Origin: Bacillota bacterium
GTDB taxonomy: Bacteria > Bacillota > Clostridia > Christensenellales > SZUA-584
Length of the DNA: 27,159 bases
Assembly: GCA_023416745.1 (NCBI GenBank)
Contig: JAEZHF010000078.1
Span: 1 to 27,159 of the forward strand
Direction: 5' to 3'
The notes under the pieces are model-generated. The model did not search any database. It had not been told where the DNA came from and saw only the letters and a program-made list of their open reading frames with translations. Made by a program: the position numbers and the translations under genes. Shown piece after piece: positions 7,193 to 15,232 of the stretch. Every line of letters begins with the position of its first letter. The first letter of the stretch is position 1.

Positions 7193-7212
7193 AAAACGCG
7201 CCCTTGAGGCGC
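7193..7212 (-). terminator. Weak terminator after the membrane-protein gene
   Basis: Minus strand GCGCC-TCAAG-GGCGC followed by GTTTTG: a five-bp GC-rich stem with a short T-run. It lies between the upstream membrane protein and the SCIFF promoter. Confidence 0.35.
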
Positions 7213-7216
7213 AGCA

Positions 7217-7253
7217 CGCGGGCAAAGCCGGCATGTCTCCAGCCCTGCCCGCG
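7217..7253. repeat. Long GC-rich hairpin without T-run
   Basis: CGCGGGCA (7217-7224) pairs exactly with TGCCCGCG (7246-7253), and the interior GCCGG/CCAGC extends the stem. No T-run follows on the minus strand, so it may stabilise the 3' end of the membrane-protein mRNA or help the weak terminator just beyond. Confidence 0.45.
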
Positions 7254-7285
7254 GCTTATCGCCATATATGCAGCTCACACTGCTT

Positions 7286-7813
7286 CTAACTCTTCTTGAA
7301 ACTCATCCGGCGCGACTTGGACGGCCTCTTCTTGGCACCGCCCGCACGCTTGCCCGCACCGAAGAAGTTGGCCACAATGATGGCAAACACGAGACCGATC
7401 AGCAGACCCATCAGCAGGTTGGAGAACAACACCGCCACGTTGCCGAACATGCCCTCGATCAGCGAGAATATCAGGTAGCTCACCACGATGAACAGTATGC
7501 CGGCAATGCCGCCCACCAGCCACTGCTTCTCCTGAAGGCCCTTCACAGCGAAGAACGACGCGAGTATGATGCCGCCGATCTTCACCACCTGATTGATGAT
7601 AGAGATGGTGTTGTCCTTCATGCCCGTCTCCTTGATGACCAACGCAAACAGCAGCGTCACCGCCACGGTAAATACCATCGATATCAGTGTGCCCTTGAGC
7701 GCGGCCTTGAACATCTTCCAGAATGTTGTCGACTTTTTGACGGCGGGCTTGGCAGCGCTTCTGGCAGCGGGAGCGCTCTTCATGACAGCAGCGCCTTTCA
7801 TGTTCGTGTCCAT
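7286..7813 (-). CDS. Four-helix membrane protein next to SCIFF (TIGR04086-like)
   Basis: 175 aa. An Ala/Lys-rich cytoplasmic N-terminus of about 45 residues precedes four hydrophobic segments (starting at LISMVFTVAVTLLFALV, VVKIGGIILASFFAV, LVGGIAGILFIVVSYLIF and LLMGLLIGLVFAIIVANFF), then a very basic tail (KKRPSKSRR). From memory, clostridial SCIFF loci carry a small four-TM protein of the TIGR04086 family just upstream of the precursor, and this one fits in place and topology, though it is longer. Its function is unknown. The ATG at 7813 follows GGGGGATTTTTT; that SD lies in the 3' arm of a hairpin. A longer reading to 7846 would start inside the hairpin. Confidence 0.75.
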   Translation of the reverse strand: MDTNMKGAAVMKSAPAARSAAKPAVKKSTTFWKMFKAALKGTLISMVFTVAVTLLFALVIKETGMKDNTISIINQVVKIGGIILASFFAVKGLQEKQWLVGGIAGILFIVVSYLIFSLIEGMFGNVAVLFSNLLMGLLIGLVFAIIVANFFGAGKRAGGAKKRPSKSRRMSFKKS

Positions 7814-7857
7814 AAAAAATCCCCCTTCATTGATCACATTAATCATTATGAGGGGGA
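7814..7857 (-). promoter_or_regulatory. SD-masking hairpin with T6, directly before the membrane-protein start
   Basis: On the minus strand TCCCCCT (7857-7851) pairs with AGGGGGA (7826-7820), followed by six T residues and then the ATG. The 3' arm is also the Shine-Dalgarno site. It could be the terminator of the gnd operon, an attenuator, or a translational switch. The 95-nt gap to the previous gene holds no clear promoter. Confidence 0.55.
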
Positions 7858-7908
7858 CTTATATTTTATGACGGATGACGCGTGAGTGTGATGTAACTAT
7901 GCAATATA

Positions 7909-8493
7909 TTACTCAGTCTGCTTCAGGTTCAGCGATACCGCCGCCTTGGGCGGCTCGTCCAGATATCTGGAGAAAATGTTCACATAGCGCGACGCGAACG
8001 TGACGCTCGCGATATCGCCGTAGTAAATCTTCACCGGCCTGTCCTGCCAGACGCCGTCCGCGTCGAAATGCCGCACGAATACCGACTGCCTGAGTATGAT
8101 CTCTATGCGCCCGATAACGAAGTCGAACTCATCTGCATCGGGCCGAGTCACCTCCACAATCACGTTGCCGCCCAGCCGCTGCAGATCCTTAAACGCCTGC
8201 TCCCACGATGTCATGTTGACAGGCGGTGCCTCAAGCGCGTCCAGCACGCCCTCCTTTTGCAGTATATCGGTGCACATGTCGTCCTTGGCCACCACGTCGT
8301 CCAGGTCGCGAAACCGGCGTATGGTAAACCCGTCGATTATAAAGTCGTCTTCCTCCGCCGACAGGAACAGTTCTTCTCCCAGCGCCAGCGGTATCAGGTT
8401 CCAGTAGTTACGGTCGTACCAGAAATAAACGTTGCACACCTGCCGCCTCTCTGCGCTCTCCTGCAGGGTCTCTCTCATTGCCGCTTCCGTCAC
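7909..8493 (-). CDS. Uncharacterised acidic cytoplasmic protein
   Basis: 194 aa, not recognised. It has no signal peptide or membrane segment, is rich in Asp/Glu and aromatics, and has an N-terminal block YFWYDRNYWNLIPLALGEE and a C-terminal block with KIYYGDIASVTFASRY, which looks like alternating beta strands. It starts at a GTG with GGAGGAG about six bases upstream and lies 17 nt after the cyclase gene, so it is the last gene of the gnd-zwf-cyclase operon. The name of a family cannot be given. The tight operon suggests some link to carbohydrate or redox metabolism, but that is inference only. Confidence 0.8.
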   Translation of the reverse strand: MTEAAMRETLQESAERRQVCNVYFWYDRNYWNLIPLALGEELFLSAEEDDFIIDGFTIRRFRDLDDVVAKDDMCTDILQKEGVLDALEAPPVNMTSWEQAFKDLQRLGGNVIVEVTRPDADEFDFVIGRIEIILRQSVFVRHFDADGVWQDRPVKIYYGDIASVTFASRYVNIFSRYLDEPPKAAVSLNLKQTE

Positions 8494-8510
8494 GCGTCTC
8501 CTCCGCTAAT

Positions 8511-9137
8511 CTAAATATTCAATCCGGATATCAGTATCGCCCGCACGGGCGCGGCCTCCGCCTGTATCTTCACCGGTGCGGCGATCAGCAGATATTCGCC
8601 CTCGGGCACATCCGCCAGCCGCAGCCCTTCCAGTATCACGATGCCGCTGCCCAGCAGAGCCTTGTGCGTCTCATGCTCCGGCTGCGCCCGCTCGATGCCC
8701 AGCGCGTCCGAGCCCACGCCCGCAATTCCTTTGTCTTTCAGATACTGCGCGCCCGTGCCGTCCAGGTATACGAAGTCACCCTCCAGTATGTCCTCGAACG
8801 AGTTGCGCGATTTGAGCAGCACAAAGTCCCTAGCCTCTATCATCTTGCCCGCGAAGTCCTGTGCGGATATGCCGCCCATCACATGCGTCACATCGACCAC
8901 GCGGCATTTGCAGACCGTCTTCTCCAGCGGCATACCGTCGATGGTGCCGCCGCGTTCCACGAAGTGCAAAGGCGCGTCGATGTGCGTGCCGGTATGCAGG
9001 TTCATATTGATGCGCGTCTCGTACGCCGTACCCGTCGAAAAGTCGCTGTCGGCGGACATGTGCGGCCTTTTCTCCGCTCGCCCCTTGTATACCGGCATGT
9101 CCGGCTTTATCGTCATCGAAATATCGTATATCCTCAT
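8511..9137 (-). CDS. Cyclase/kynurenine-formamidase-family metal hydrolase
   Basis: 208 aa, the usual length for this family. The metal-binding signature HTGTHIDAPLHF (HxGTHxDxPxH) is intact, and the protein opens with the typical IYDISMTIKPDMPVY. Members hydrolyse N-formylkynurenine or related cyclic and acyl compounds with Mn or Zn; the substrate here is not predictable, and no tryptophan-degradation genes are nearby. The ATG at 9137 overlaps the zwf stop (ATGA) and has GGAGG seven bases upstream; the ATG two codons earlier is too near that SD. Longer readings extend into zwf in another frame and are artefacts. Confidence 0.87.
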   Translation of the reverse strand: MRIYDISMTIKPDMPVYKGRAEKRPHMSADSDFSTGTAYETRINMNLHTGTHIDAPLHFVERGGTIDGMPLEKTVCKCRVVDVTHVMGGISAQDFAGKMIEARDFVLLKSRNSFEDILEGDFVYLDGTGAQYLKDKGIAGVGSDALGIERAQPEHETHKALLGSGIVILEGLRLADVPEGEYLLIAAPVKIQAEAAPVRAILISGLNI

Positions 9138-10642
9138 TGCCATTCCTCCGTCTCGTCGCGCCATTTGCGCCCGTCGCGCGCGAGCAGCGCATCCGCCTCG
9201 GGCGGCCCCATCGACCCAGCGGCGTAGTTGGGCGAGCAGCAGGCGTTTTTCTTGTGCGCGATGATGCTGTCCGCCAGCTTCCACGAGGCCTCCACCTCGT
9301 CCCAGCGCGAGAACAGCGTCGCGTCGCCGCGCAGTATGTCGTACAGCAGCCGCTCATAAGCCTCCGGCGTGTTGCCCTGCGCCGGGCATGCATAGCACGT
9401 GTCCATCCGGGTGGTCACGATGCCCTTGTGCGTGCCCGAGTCCTTGGTGTTGAACTGGAACAGCACGCCCACGTCCGGCTGTATGCGGATCACCAGCAGG
9501 TTGGGGTCCTGCTTCGCGCCGTCCTTGAAATACAGCACGTCGGGCAGCGCTTTGAACTGCACCACGATCTGTGCCGAGCCGGACTTCATGCGCTTGCCCG
9601 TGCGGATGTAAAACGGTGTGCCCGCCCAGCGGAAGTTGTTGATATGCAGCTTCAGCGCCACGAACGTTTCGTTCACCGAATCGGACGATACCTTGTCCTC
9701 CTCGCGATAGCCGGGCACTGTCTGTCCGCCGATCATGCCGCGCCCATACTGCCCGAACACCACGTCGGTGTCCAGCAGCTCCGGCGTCATCTCCTCGATG
9801 GCGCGGATCACCTTCACCTTCTCCGCGCGGATCGCCTCCGTCTCCAGGCTGCCGGGCGGCTCCATCGCTACCATTGAGAGTATCTGGAACGCGTGGTTCT
9901 GCACCATGTCGCGCATCGCGCCCGACTGCTCGTAATAGCCGCCGCGTGTGCCTACGCCGTGCCGCTCGCACAGCGATATCTGTATATTGTCAATATAGCG
10001 CCCGCTCCACAGCGATTCGAAAACAGTGTTGCAGAAGCGCAATACCATGATGTTCTGTATCATCTCCTTGCCGAGATAGTGGTCGATGCGGTAGATATTC
10101 TCCTCGGGGAACACCTCGAGCAGACGGTTGTTCAGCGCTTCTGCCGTCGCGAGGTCCTTGCCGAACGGCTTCTCGATCACCAGCCGTCCGTGAGCGCCGC
10201 CGCTCTGCGCCAGATTGCCCGCCTGCAAGCCGGACACAATGGTCTCGAAATGCTCAGGCGCCACCGCCAGATAATAGACGCGCCCCCCTGCGCCCTGTCT
10301 GCCCGTGTCCATGTCATTCAGATATTCGCCCAACGCCACGTAACCGGAGGCATCCTCAATGTCCAGGCGGAAGTAGCGGATGGCTTCACTCAGCTTTTCC
10401 CAGCAAGCGTCGTTGATGCGGCTACGCGAGAACCTCCCCAGCGACTCCCGCACCTCCGTGCGGTACTGGTCATTCGTCTTGTCTCTGCGCCCCACCGCCA
10501 CAACAGAAAAGCTTTCGGGCAGCAGCCCGTCCGCGCACAGGTTGTACAGCGCGGGCATCAGTTTGCGGTGCGTCAGATCGCCCGTCCCGCCGAATATCAC
10601 CAGCATGCCATGCATGCCTGTCTGTCCGTTATCCTGTAACAT
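9134..10642 (-). CDS. zwf: Glucose-6-phosphate 1-dehydrogenase
   Basis: 502 aa, full length. The NADP-binding GGTGDLTHRKL is near the N-terminus, and the substrate/catalytic segment RIDHYLGKE with IEKPFGKD are all present. It oxidises glucose 6-phosphate to 6-phosphogluconolactone, the first step of the oxidative pentose phosphate pathway. The ATG at 10642 has GGAGG six bases upstream; upstream in-frame codons overlap gnd and lack an SD. The gnd stop is only ten bases upstream, so the two are co-transcribed, and the cyclase gene overlaps its end. A 6-phosphogluconolactonase gene is not in the window. Confidence 0.96.
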   Translation of the reverse strand: MLQDNGQTGMHGMLVIFGGTGDLTHRKLMPALYNLCADGLLPESFSVVAVGRRDKTNDQYRTEVRESLGRFSRSRINDACWEKLSEAIRYFRLDIEDASGYVALGEYLNDMDTGRQGAGGRVYYLAVAPEHFETIVSGLQAGNLAQSGGAHGRLVIEKPFGKDLATAEALNNRLLEVFPEENIYRIDHYLGKEMIQNIMVLRFCNTVFESLWSGRYIDNIQISLCERHGVGTRGGYYEQSGAMRDMVQNHAFQILSMVAMEPPGSLETEAIRAEKVKVIRAIEEMTPELLDTDVVFGQYGRGMIGGQTVPGYREEDKVSSDSVNETFVALKLHINNFRWAGTPFYIRTGKRMKSGSAQIVVQFKALPDVLYFKDGAKQDPNLLVIRIQPDVGVLFQFNTKDSGTHKGIVTTRMDTCYACPAQGNTPEAYERLLYDILRGDATLFSRWDEVEASWKLADSIIAHKKNACCSPNYAAGSMGPPEADALLARDGRKWRDETEEWQ

Positions 10643-10652
10643 TTGTCCTCCG

Positions 10653-12071
10653 TCAGGAACAGGTATTTCTGTCCTGCCATTGCGTATGAAAATAGCCGCT
10701 CTTGTCCGTACGCTGATAGGTATGCGCACCAAAATAATCGCGCTGTGCCTGTACCAGATTCATCGGCAGCTGGGCCGCGCGCAGGCTGTCGTAATACGCC
10801 AGTGCGCTCGCCATACCGGGCACAGGCAGACCAGCCTGTATGGCCGCAGCCACCACATCGCGCCAAGCCTGCTGATACCGGCTCATCACATCGGCAAAGC
10901 CCGCGTCCATCAGCAGGTTCGCGAGCTCCGTCTGCGTCCGGTAAGCGCTCATGATGCTGTTCAAAAACTGCGCCCGTATGATGCAGCCGCCGCGGAATAT
11001 GCCCGCGATGCGGTCGAGCTTCAGCTCCCAGCCGTACGTGTCCGACGCTGCCGCCATCAGTCCGAAGCCTTGCGCGTACGCGCATATTTTGCTGGCGTAC
11101 AGTGCCTGCCGCACGGCCTCTGCCATCTCCTTTGCGTTTGTACCGGTGGGCTTAGGCCCTGCCAATACCGCACTTGCCGACATCCGCAATGGCTTCATTG
11201 CGGACAAGTACCGTTCGAACACTGCCTCAGTGATCGTCGGGACGGGCACGCCCAAGTCCAGCGCCGTCTGGCTGGTCCACTTGCCCGTGCCCTTTTGCTC
11301 CGCCGTGTCCAGTATCACGTCCACCATGGGCTGCCCCGTCTCGTGGTCCGTCTTGCCCAGTATGTCTGCGGTGATCTCGATCAGATAGCTGCGAAGTTCG
11401 CCCCTGTTCCAGTCAGCGAACTCGGCCTGTATCTCGGGGACAGTCATATTCAACACTTTACGCAGTATATCGTACGCCTCACCGATCAACTGCATGTCCG
11501 CGTATTCTATGCCGTTGTGAACCATCTTCACAAAATGGCCCGCGCCGCCCTTGCCGATGTACGCGCAGCAGGGCTCACCCTCCGCCACCGCCGCGATGGC
11601 TGTCAGTATCGGTTCGGCGATCTCATAAGCCGCCTCATCACCGCCCGGCATGATAGCAGGACCGCGCCGCGCGCCCTCCTCGCCGCCGGATATGCCTGCA
11701 CCGATGAAGCGTATACCCGCCGCCGCCAGCTCAGCGATGCGTCGCATCGTGTCCATGTAATGTGAGTTGCCGCCGTCAATCAGCACATCTCCCTGGGACA
11801 GGTGCGGCAGCAGCGCACGTATCGTGTCGTCCACCCCATTCCCTGCCTTCACCATGATGATGATGACACGCGGCAGCGTCAGCGACTGCACAAAATCCTC
11901 AATGGTATAGTAAGCGGTCATATCGAAGCTGCCCGCCTCGGCCATCGCAGCCTTCGTCTTCTCCGGCGTCCGGTTATACAGCGACACCGCGAAGCCATGC
12001 TCCGCAATGTTCAGCGCCAGATTTTTTCCCATCACCGCCAGTCCGATCACGCCGGCCTGCTGTTTGCTCAT
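10653..12071 (-). CDS. gnd: 6-phosphogluconate dehydrogenase, decarboxylating
   Basis: 472 aa, the normal length of the NADP-type enzyme. The Rossmann motif GLAVMGKNLALNIA, the substrate-binding IGAGISGGEEGARRGP and the catalytic HFVKMVHNGIEYADM are intact. It converts 6-phosphogluconate to ribulose 5-phosphate plus CO2 and NADPH. It leads the operon gnd-zwf-cyclase-unknown, with AGGAGG upstream of the ATG at 12071 and an extended -10 promoter about 45 nt away. Order gnd then zwf on one transcript would supply NADPH and pentoses together. Confidence 0.96.
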   Translation of the reverse strand: MSKQQAGVIGLAVMGKNLALNIAEHGFAVSLYNRTPEKTKAAMAEAGSFDMTAYYTIEDFVQSLTLPRVIIIMVKAGNGVDDTIRALLPHLSQGDVLIDGGNSHYMDTMRRIAELAAAGIRFIGAGISGGEEGARRGPAIMPGGDEAAYEIAEPILTAIAAVAEGEPCCAYIGKGGAGHFVKMVHNGIEYADMQLIGEAYDILRKVLNMTVPEIQAEFADWNRGELRSYLIEITADILGKTDHETGQPMVDVILDTAEQKGTGKWTSQTALDLGVPVPTITEAVFERYLSAMKPLRMSASAVLAGPKPTGTNAKEMAEAVRQALYASKICAYAQGFGLMAAASDTYGWELKLDRIAGIFRGGCIIRAQFLNSIMSAYRTQTELANLLMDAGFADVMSRYQQAWRDVVAAAIQAGLPVPGMASALAYYDSLRAAQLPMNLVQAQRDYFGAHTYQRTDKSGYFHTQWQDRNTCS

Positions 12072-12115
12072 ACCCGCTCCCTCCTGAATACACCGTTCAA
12101 ATCATAACTGCTCCG

Positions 12116-12124
12116 ATTATACCA
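12116..12124 (-). promoter_or_regulatory. Extended -10 promoter of the gnd-zwf operon
   Basis: The minus strand reads TGGTATAAT, a perfect -10 with the TGn extension, about 45 nt before the gnd start; no good -35 box was found at 16-18 nt. Confidence 0.55.
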
Positions 12125-12151
12125 CGAAAGACCCCGTATCTTCCACTGCAA

Positions 12152-12177
12152 ACAAAAAAGAGCATAAAGCCCTTTTT
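12152..12177 (-). terminator. Terminator after the acyl-CoA synthetase gene
   Basis: Minus strand AAAAAGGGC-TTTAT-GCTCTTTTTT: a nine-bp stem (one G-T pair) whose 3' arm supplies the T-run. It begins about 15 nt after the stop. Because the stem is A/T-flanked on both sides it may also work on the plus strand. Confidence 0.75.
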
Positions 12178-12192
12178 AGATCCTTCTTCAGG

Positions 12193-13848
12193 TTATTCGC
12201 TGTCCGGCTGCTGCAGGCCCAGCACCTCCACGCCCCATTCACGCAGCTTGTATTTTTGTATCTTGCCGCTCGCCGTCATCGGGAACGAATCCACGAACTT
12301 GACATAGCGCGGCGCTTTGTGCTTGGAGAGCCCCTGCTTGACGTAATCCACAATGGATTCTTCGGTCACTTGCGCCCCGTCCTTCAATATCACACAGGCC
12401 AGCACCTCTTCACCGTATTTGCGGTCCGGCACGCCCACCACCTGCACGTCCTTCACGGACGGATGGGTATAGAGGAACTCCTCGATTTCACGCGGGTAGA
12501 TGTTCTCGCCGCCGCGGATAACCATGTCCTTTAGGCGTCCGGTGATGCGGTAATACCCCTGCTCATCCTTCACGCCGAGGTCGCCCGTGTGCAGCCAGCC
12601 GTCCTTATCGATCGCCTGCGTGGTGGCTTCGGGCATCTTATAATATCCCTTCATCACGTGGTATCCGCGCGTCACGATCTCGCCGACAATGTTTGCGGCC
12701 ACCTCTTCATTCGTTTCCGGGTTCACCACACGCGCTTCCACGTTGGGATAGGCGCGGCCCACGGTCGACACGCGAATCTCCAGCGGATCATCCACGGTGG
12801 ACTGCGTGATGCCGGGGGACGATTCCGTCTGTCCATACACGCTGGTGATGTGGCGCATGTACATCTTGTCCGCCGCCGCCTTCATCACTTCCACCGGGCA
12901 GTTCGCACCCGCCATGATGCCGGTGCGCAGGTGCGACAGATCGTATTTAGCAAAGTCCGGGTGATCCATAATGGCAATGAACATCGTGGGCACACCATGG
13001 AACGCTGTGCATTTCTCCATGTCCAGCACTTTCAGTACGTTGACCGGGTTGAAGTGATCCACGAACACCATCGTCGTGTCGTTGGTTATGGACGCCATCA
13101 CACCCAGCACACAGCCGAAGCAGTGGAACAGCGGCACCGTAATGCACAGCCTGTCTTTGTCGGTAAACGCCATTGATTCGCCGATGATCTTGCCGTTGTT
13201 GACCAGGTTATAGTGCGTCAGCATCACGCCTTTGGGGAAGCCGGTGGTGCCGGACGTATACTGCATATTGATCACGTCGTGCGGTTCGCATGTCGCTTGC
13301 CGCGCGGCGCGTTCCTCGTCCATCACCTTTTCGGACAGCCGCAGCACGTCGCTCCAGTTGTACATGCCAGTATGTTTTGTCTCGTCCAGGAAGATCACCG
13401 TCTTTAAGAAGGGCACCTTCTTGCTATCCAGTGCGCCGGGTTCGCAGGTGTTCAGCTCAGGGCACACCGCATAGATATGATCCACGTAGTTGTTGTCCTT
13501 GGTGCCGCCCATCATGATCAGCATCTTGGAATCCGATTGCTTGAGGAGGTATTCCAGCTCATACTTTTTATAATTGGTGTTGACGGTCACCAGCACCGCG
13601 CCGATCTTGGCGGTGGCGAACTGCGTCTGCACCCACTGCGGGTAATTGGTCGCCCAGATCGCTACATGGTCTCCCTTTTTGATGCCCATCGCCATAAGGC
13701 CGCGCGCCACGCGGTTGACCTCGGCCTGGAATTCTGCGGTGGTGAAACGAAGCCCTTCCAGCGGATGCACGCTGCATTCCTTGTCGGGATACTCCATTGC
13801 CTTTTTGTCCAGCCAGTCGCCGATAGTCATACTGATAAATTCCGGCAT
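12193..13848 (-). CDS. AMP-dependent acyl-CoA synthetase (FadD-like)
   Basis: 551 aa, a full-length member of the adenylate-forming family. The P-loop YTSGTTGFPKGVMLTH, the DGWLHTGDLG motif, the GRLKDMVIRGGENIYP hinge and the C-terminal ASGKIQKYKLRE with its catalytic lysine are present. It activates a fatty or branched carboxylic acid with ATP and CoA; chain length cannot be read from sequence. The start is the ATG at 13848 behind a GGGGGG SD; readings further upstream run through the T-box terminator. It is a single-gene unit under a T-box leader I read as leucine-specific, so its substrate may be linked to leucine breakdown (for example isovalerate), which is inference. Confidence 0.9.
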   Translation of the reverse strand: MPEFISMTIGDWLDKKAMEYPDKECSVHPLEGLRFTTAEFQAEVNRVARGLMAMGIKKGDHVAIWATNYPQWVQTQFATAKIGAVLVTVNTNYKKYELEYLLKQSDSKMLIMMGGTKDNNYVDHIYAVCPELNTCEPGALDSKKVPFLKTVIFLDETKHTGMYNWSDVLRLSEKVMDEERAARQATCEPHDVINMQYTSGTTGFPKGVMLTHYNLVNNGKIIGESMAFTDKDRLCITVPLFHCFGCVLGVMASITNDTTMVFVDHFNPVNVLKVLDMEKCTAFHGVPTMFIAIMDHPDFAKYDLSHLRTGIMAGANCPVEVMKAAADKMYMRHITSVYGQTESSPGITQSTVDDPLEIRVSTVGRAYPNVEARVVNPETNEEVAANIVGEIVTRGYHVMKGYYKMPEATTQAIDKDGWLHTGDLGVKDEQGYYRITGRLKDMVIRGGENIYPREIEEFLYTHPSVKDVQVVGVPDRKYGEEVLACVILKDGAQVTEESIVDYVKQGLSKHKAPRYVKFVDSFPMTASGKIQKYKLREWGVEVLGLQQPDSE

Positions 13849-13872
13849 AATAACCCCCCTTATTTGCTGAAA

Positions 13873-14147
13873 ATAAAAAAACCCTTCGTTCATACAGAGA
13901 CGAAAGATTCCGCGGTACCACTCTGCTTGCGGCAACAGGCCGCCAGCTCTTCAGGGCGCATGTACACCCGTCCTCCCATAACGCGGAGGCACCTCGTCGG
14001 AACCTGAAATGCCAAATGATTTGTCAGTTCCGAAGCTCCGGGGTGAGTTTCGCGCCCTGCCGCGTCCGCCTCGCACCATACGGCGGCTCTCTTTGCGCCG
14101 GCTCAAAAACGCTACTGGCCCCTTCACAGCCTAAAAATGTGTAATTA
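13873..14147 (-). promoter_or_regulatory. T-box leader (tRNA-sensing riboswitch), probably tRNA-Leu
   Basis: The minus-strand leader has the T-box elements in order: a Stem I base of GGGG (14122-14119) with CCCC (14043-14040), the AGTA motif (14116-14113), an AG-bulge AGAGAG, a distal loop GGTGCGA capped by CCGCC/GGCGG, the conserved AGAGTGGTACCGCGG (13924-13910) and a terminator. In the specifier region GAAACTCACCCC, I read CUC (14047-14045) as the codon, giving leucine. The T-box bulge UGGU pairs with an ACCA 3' end, matching the A discriminator of tRNA-Leu and speaking against Asn, Ser or Thr. Codon choice is by eye and less certain than the T-box call. Confidence 0.9.
13875..13906 (-). 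terminator. T-box terminator
   Basis: CTTTCGT (13906-13900) pairs with ACGAAGG (13889-13883), then GTTTTTTT. It lies immediately after the T-box sequence and about 27 nt before the synthetase start, where an uncharged tRNA would favour the alternative antiterminator. Confidence 0.85.
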
Positions 14148-14153
14148 CCTGTT

Positions 14154-14182
14154 ATTATATTATCCGTTTATCCGGCTGTCAA
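14154..14182 (-). promoter_or_regulatory. Perfect sigma-A promoter of the T-box transcript
   Basis: TTGACA (14182-14177), 17-nt spacer, TATAAT (14159-14154) on the minus strand: a full consensus match. This is typical of leaders controlled by downstream attenuation. Confidence 0.88.
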
Positions 14183-14305
14183 CTATCAAATAGCACACGG
14201 AAGACAGCAAGGTATAATTCAGGTTTCCATCCCAAAATCCATTGCTATAAGCTGATCCGGTTGATACAATTGATAGCTGTAGACTGTATTTTAGCGGAGG
14301 CTCCG

Positions 14306-15232
14306 ATGGACAAATTTTGGGGTGTCATCAAGATGGTACTGCCGGTGCTGCTGATGCTGCCCATCGGTATGATTTGCCGAAGAACGGGCGTCATCAATAA
14401 GGCGGGCGTGGATGGCCTGAAAGCGCTGGTGGTCAACATCACGCTGCCCGCGGTGCTGTTCAAGGCGTTTTACAGCACATCCTATACCATCGATAACGTC
14501 ATCATCACCGTCACCATGTTCGCCGTCTGTCTGGCCGCGCTGGGCATCGGTTTTTTGTTTAAGCGAGTCGCCCGCTCACCGATGCGTACGATGCCTTTCC
14601 TGCTCACAGGCTTTGAAGCCGGTATGCTGGGGTACGCGCTGTACACACTGCTGTTCGGTGCGAATAACATCGCCAGCTTCGCGATGGTTGACTTAGGTCA
14701 GGTGCTGTTCGTATTCACGGTGTTCCTCTCGCTGGTGAATAAAGATGAAGCCAACTCTTTCAGGCAGACGCTTAAGTCCAAGGCCAAATCACCCGTGCTG
14801 GTTTCCATCGTGCTCGGTGTTATCGTCGGAGCCACCGGTCTTGGTGCGTTGTTGAACAGCAGCCCTGCCGGAGATATCGTGTCGCACGCATTCGAATTCA
14901 TCGCAGCGCCCACTGCGGTGGTCATATTGTTTGTGGTCGGTTATGAGCTTCGGTTCACCCGAGCGGGCATCGGAGCGTGCCTGGTTGCCGTCGTCTCCCG
15001 CTTTGCAGTGATGGCGTTGCTCGGCGCAGCGGTCATATTCGGGTTGAGCGCTTTGATGCCAATGACAGATACCCTGAAGTGGGCCTTCGTGCTGATGTTT
15101 ATGCTGCCGCCGCCCTATGTGCTGCCAGTGTATGTAGCGGACGACAGCGAGAGCGGTTTCGTTTCCTCTACGCTGTCACTGTCCACGGTGCTCTCACTGG
15201 CGGCTTTTGCTGTCATCGCCTCTCTGGTTTAA
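14306..15232 (+). CDS. AEC-family (auxin efflux carrier-like) transporter
   Basis: 308 aa with about ten membrane helices, the normal AEC/Mem_trans pattern, including VLPVLLMLPIGMICRR, VVNITLPAVLFKAF with the helix-breaking NITLP, and a C-terminal VLMFMLPPPYVLPVY. Bacterial members export or import organic acids or amino-acid-like compounds; the substrate is unknown. The ATG at 14306 has GCGGAGG six bases upstream. It is divergent from the T-box/acyl-CoA synthetase unit, and its 3' end overlaps the converging TauE-like gene by 20 nt. No strong promoter is obvious in the 120 nt upstream. Confidence 0.87.
   Translation: MDKFWGVIKMVLPVLLMLPIGMICRRTGVINKAGVDGLKALVVNITLPAVLFKAFYSTSYTIDNVIITVTMFAVCLAALGIGFLFKRVARSPMRTMPFLLTGFEAGMLGYALYTLLFGANNIASFAMVDLGQVLFVFTVFLSLVNKDEANSFRQTLKSKAKSPVLVSIVLGVIVGATGLGALLNSSPAGDIVSHAFEFIAAPTAVVILFVVGYELRFTRAGIGACLVAVVSRFAVMALLGAAVIFGLSALMPMTDTLKWAFVLMFMLPPPYVLPVYVADDSESGFVSSTLSLSTVLSLAAFAVIASLV

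Noticed and set aside
6931..7278. 115-residue reading that extends the SCIFF precursor upstream
   Set aside because: It crosses the precursor's own promoter and SD; the ATG at 7080 gives the exact conserved SCIFF length.
12066..12080. GGGTAT on the minus strand at the gnd start as a SigB-type -10 box
   Set aside because: No GTTT-like -35 box lies 13-15 nt upstream, and it overlaps the start codon.
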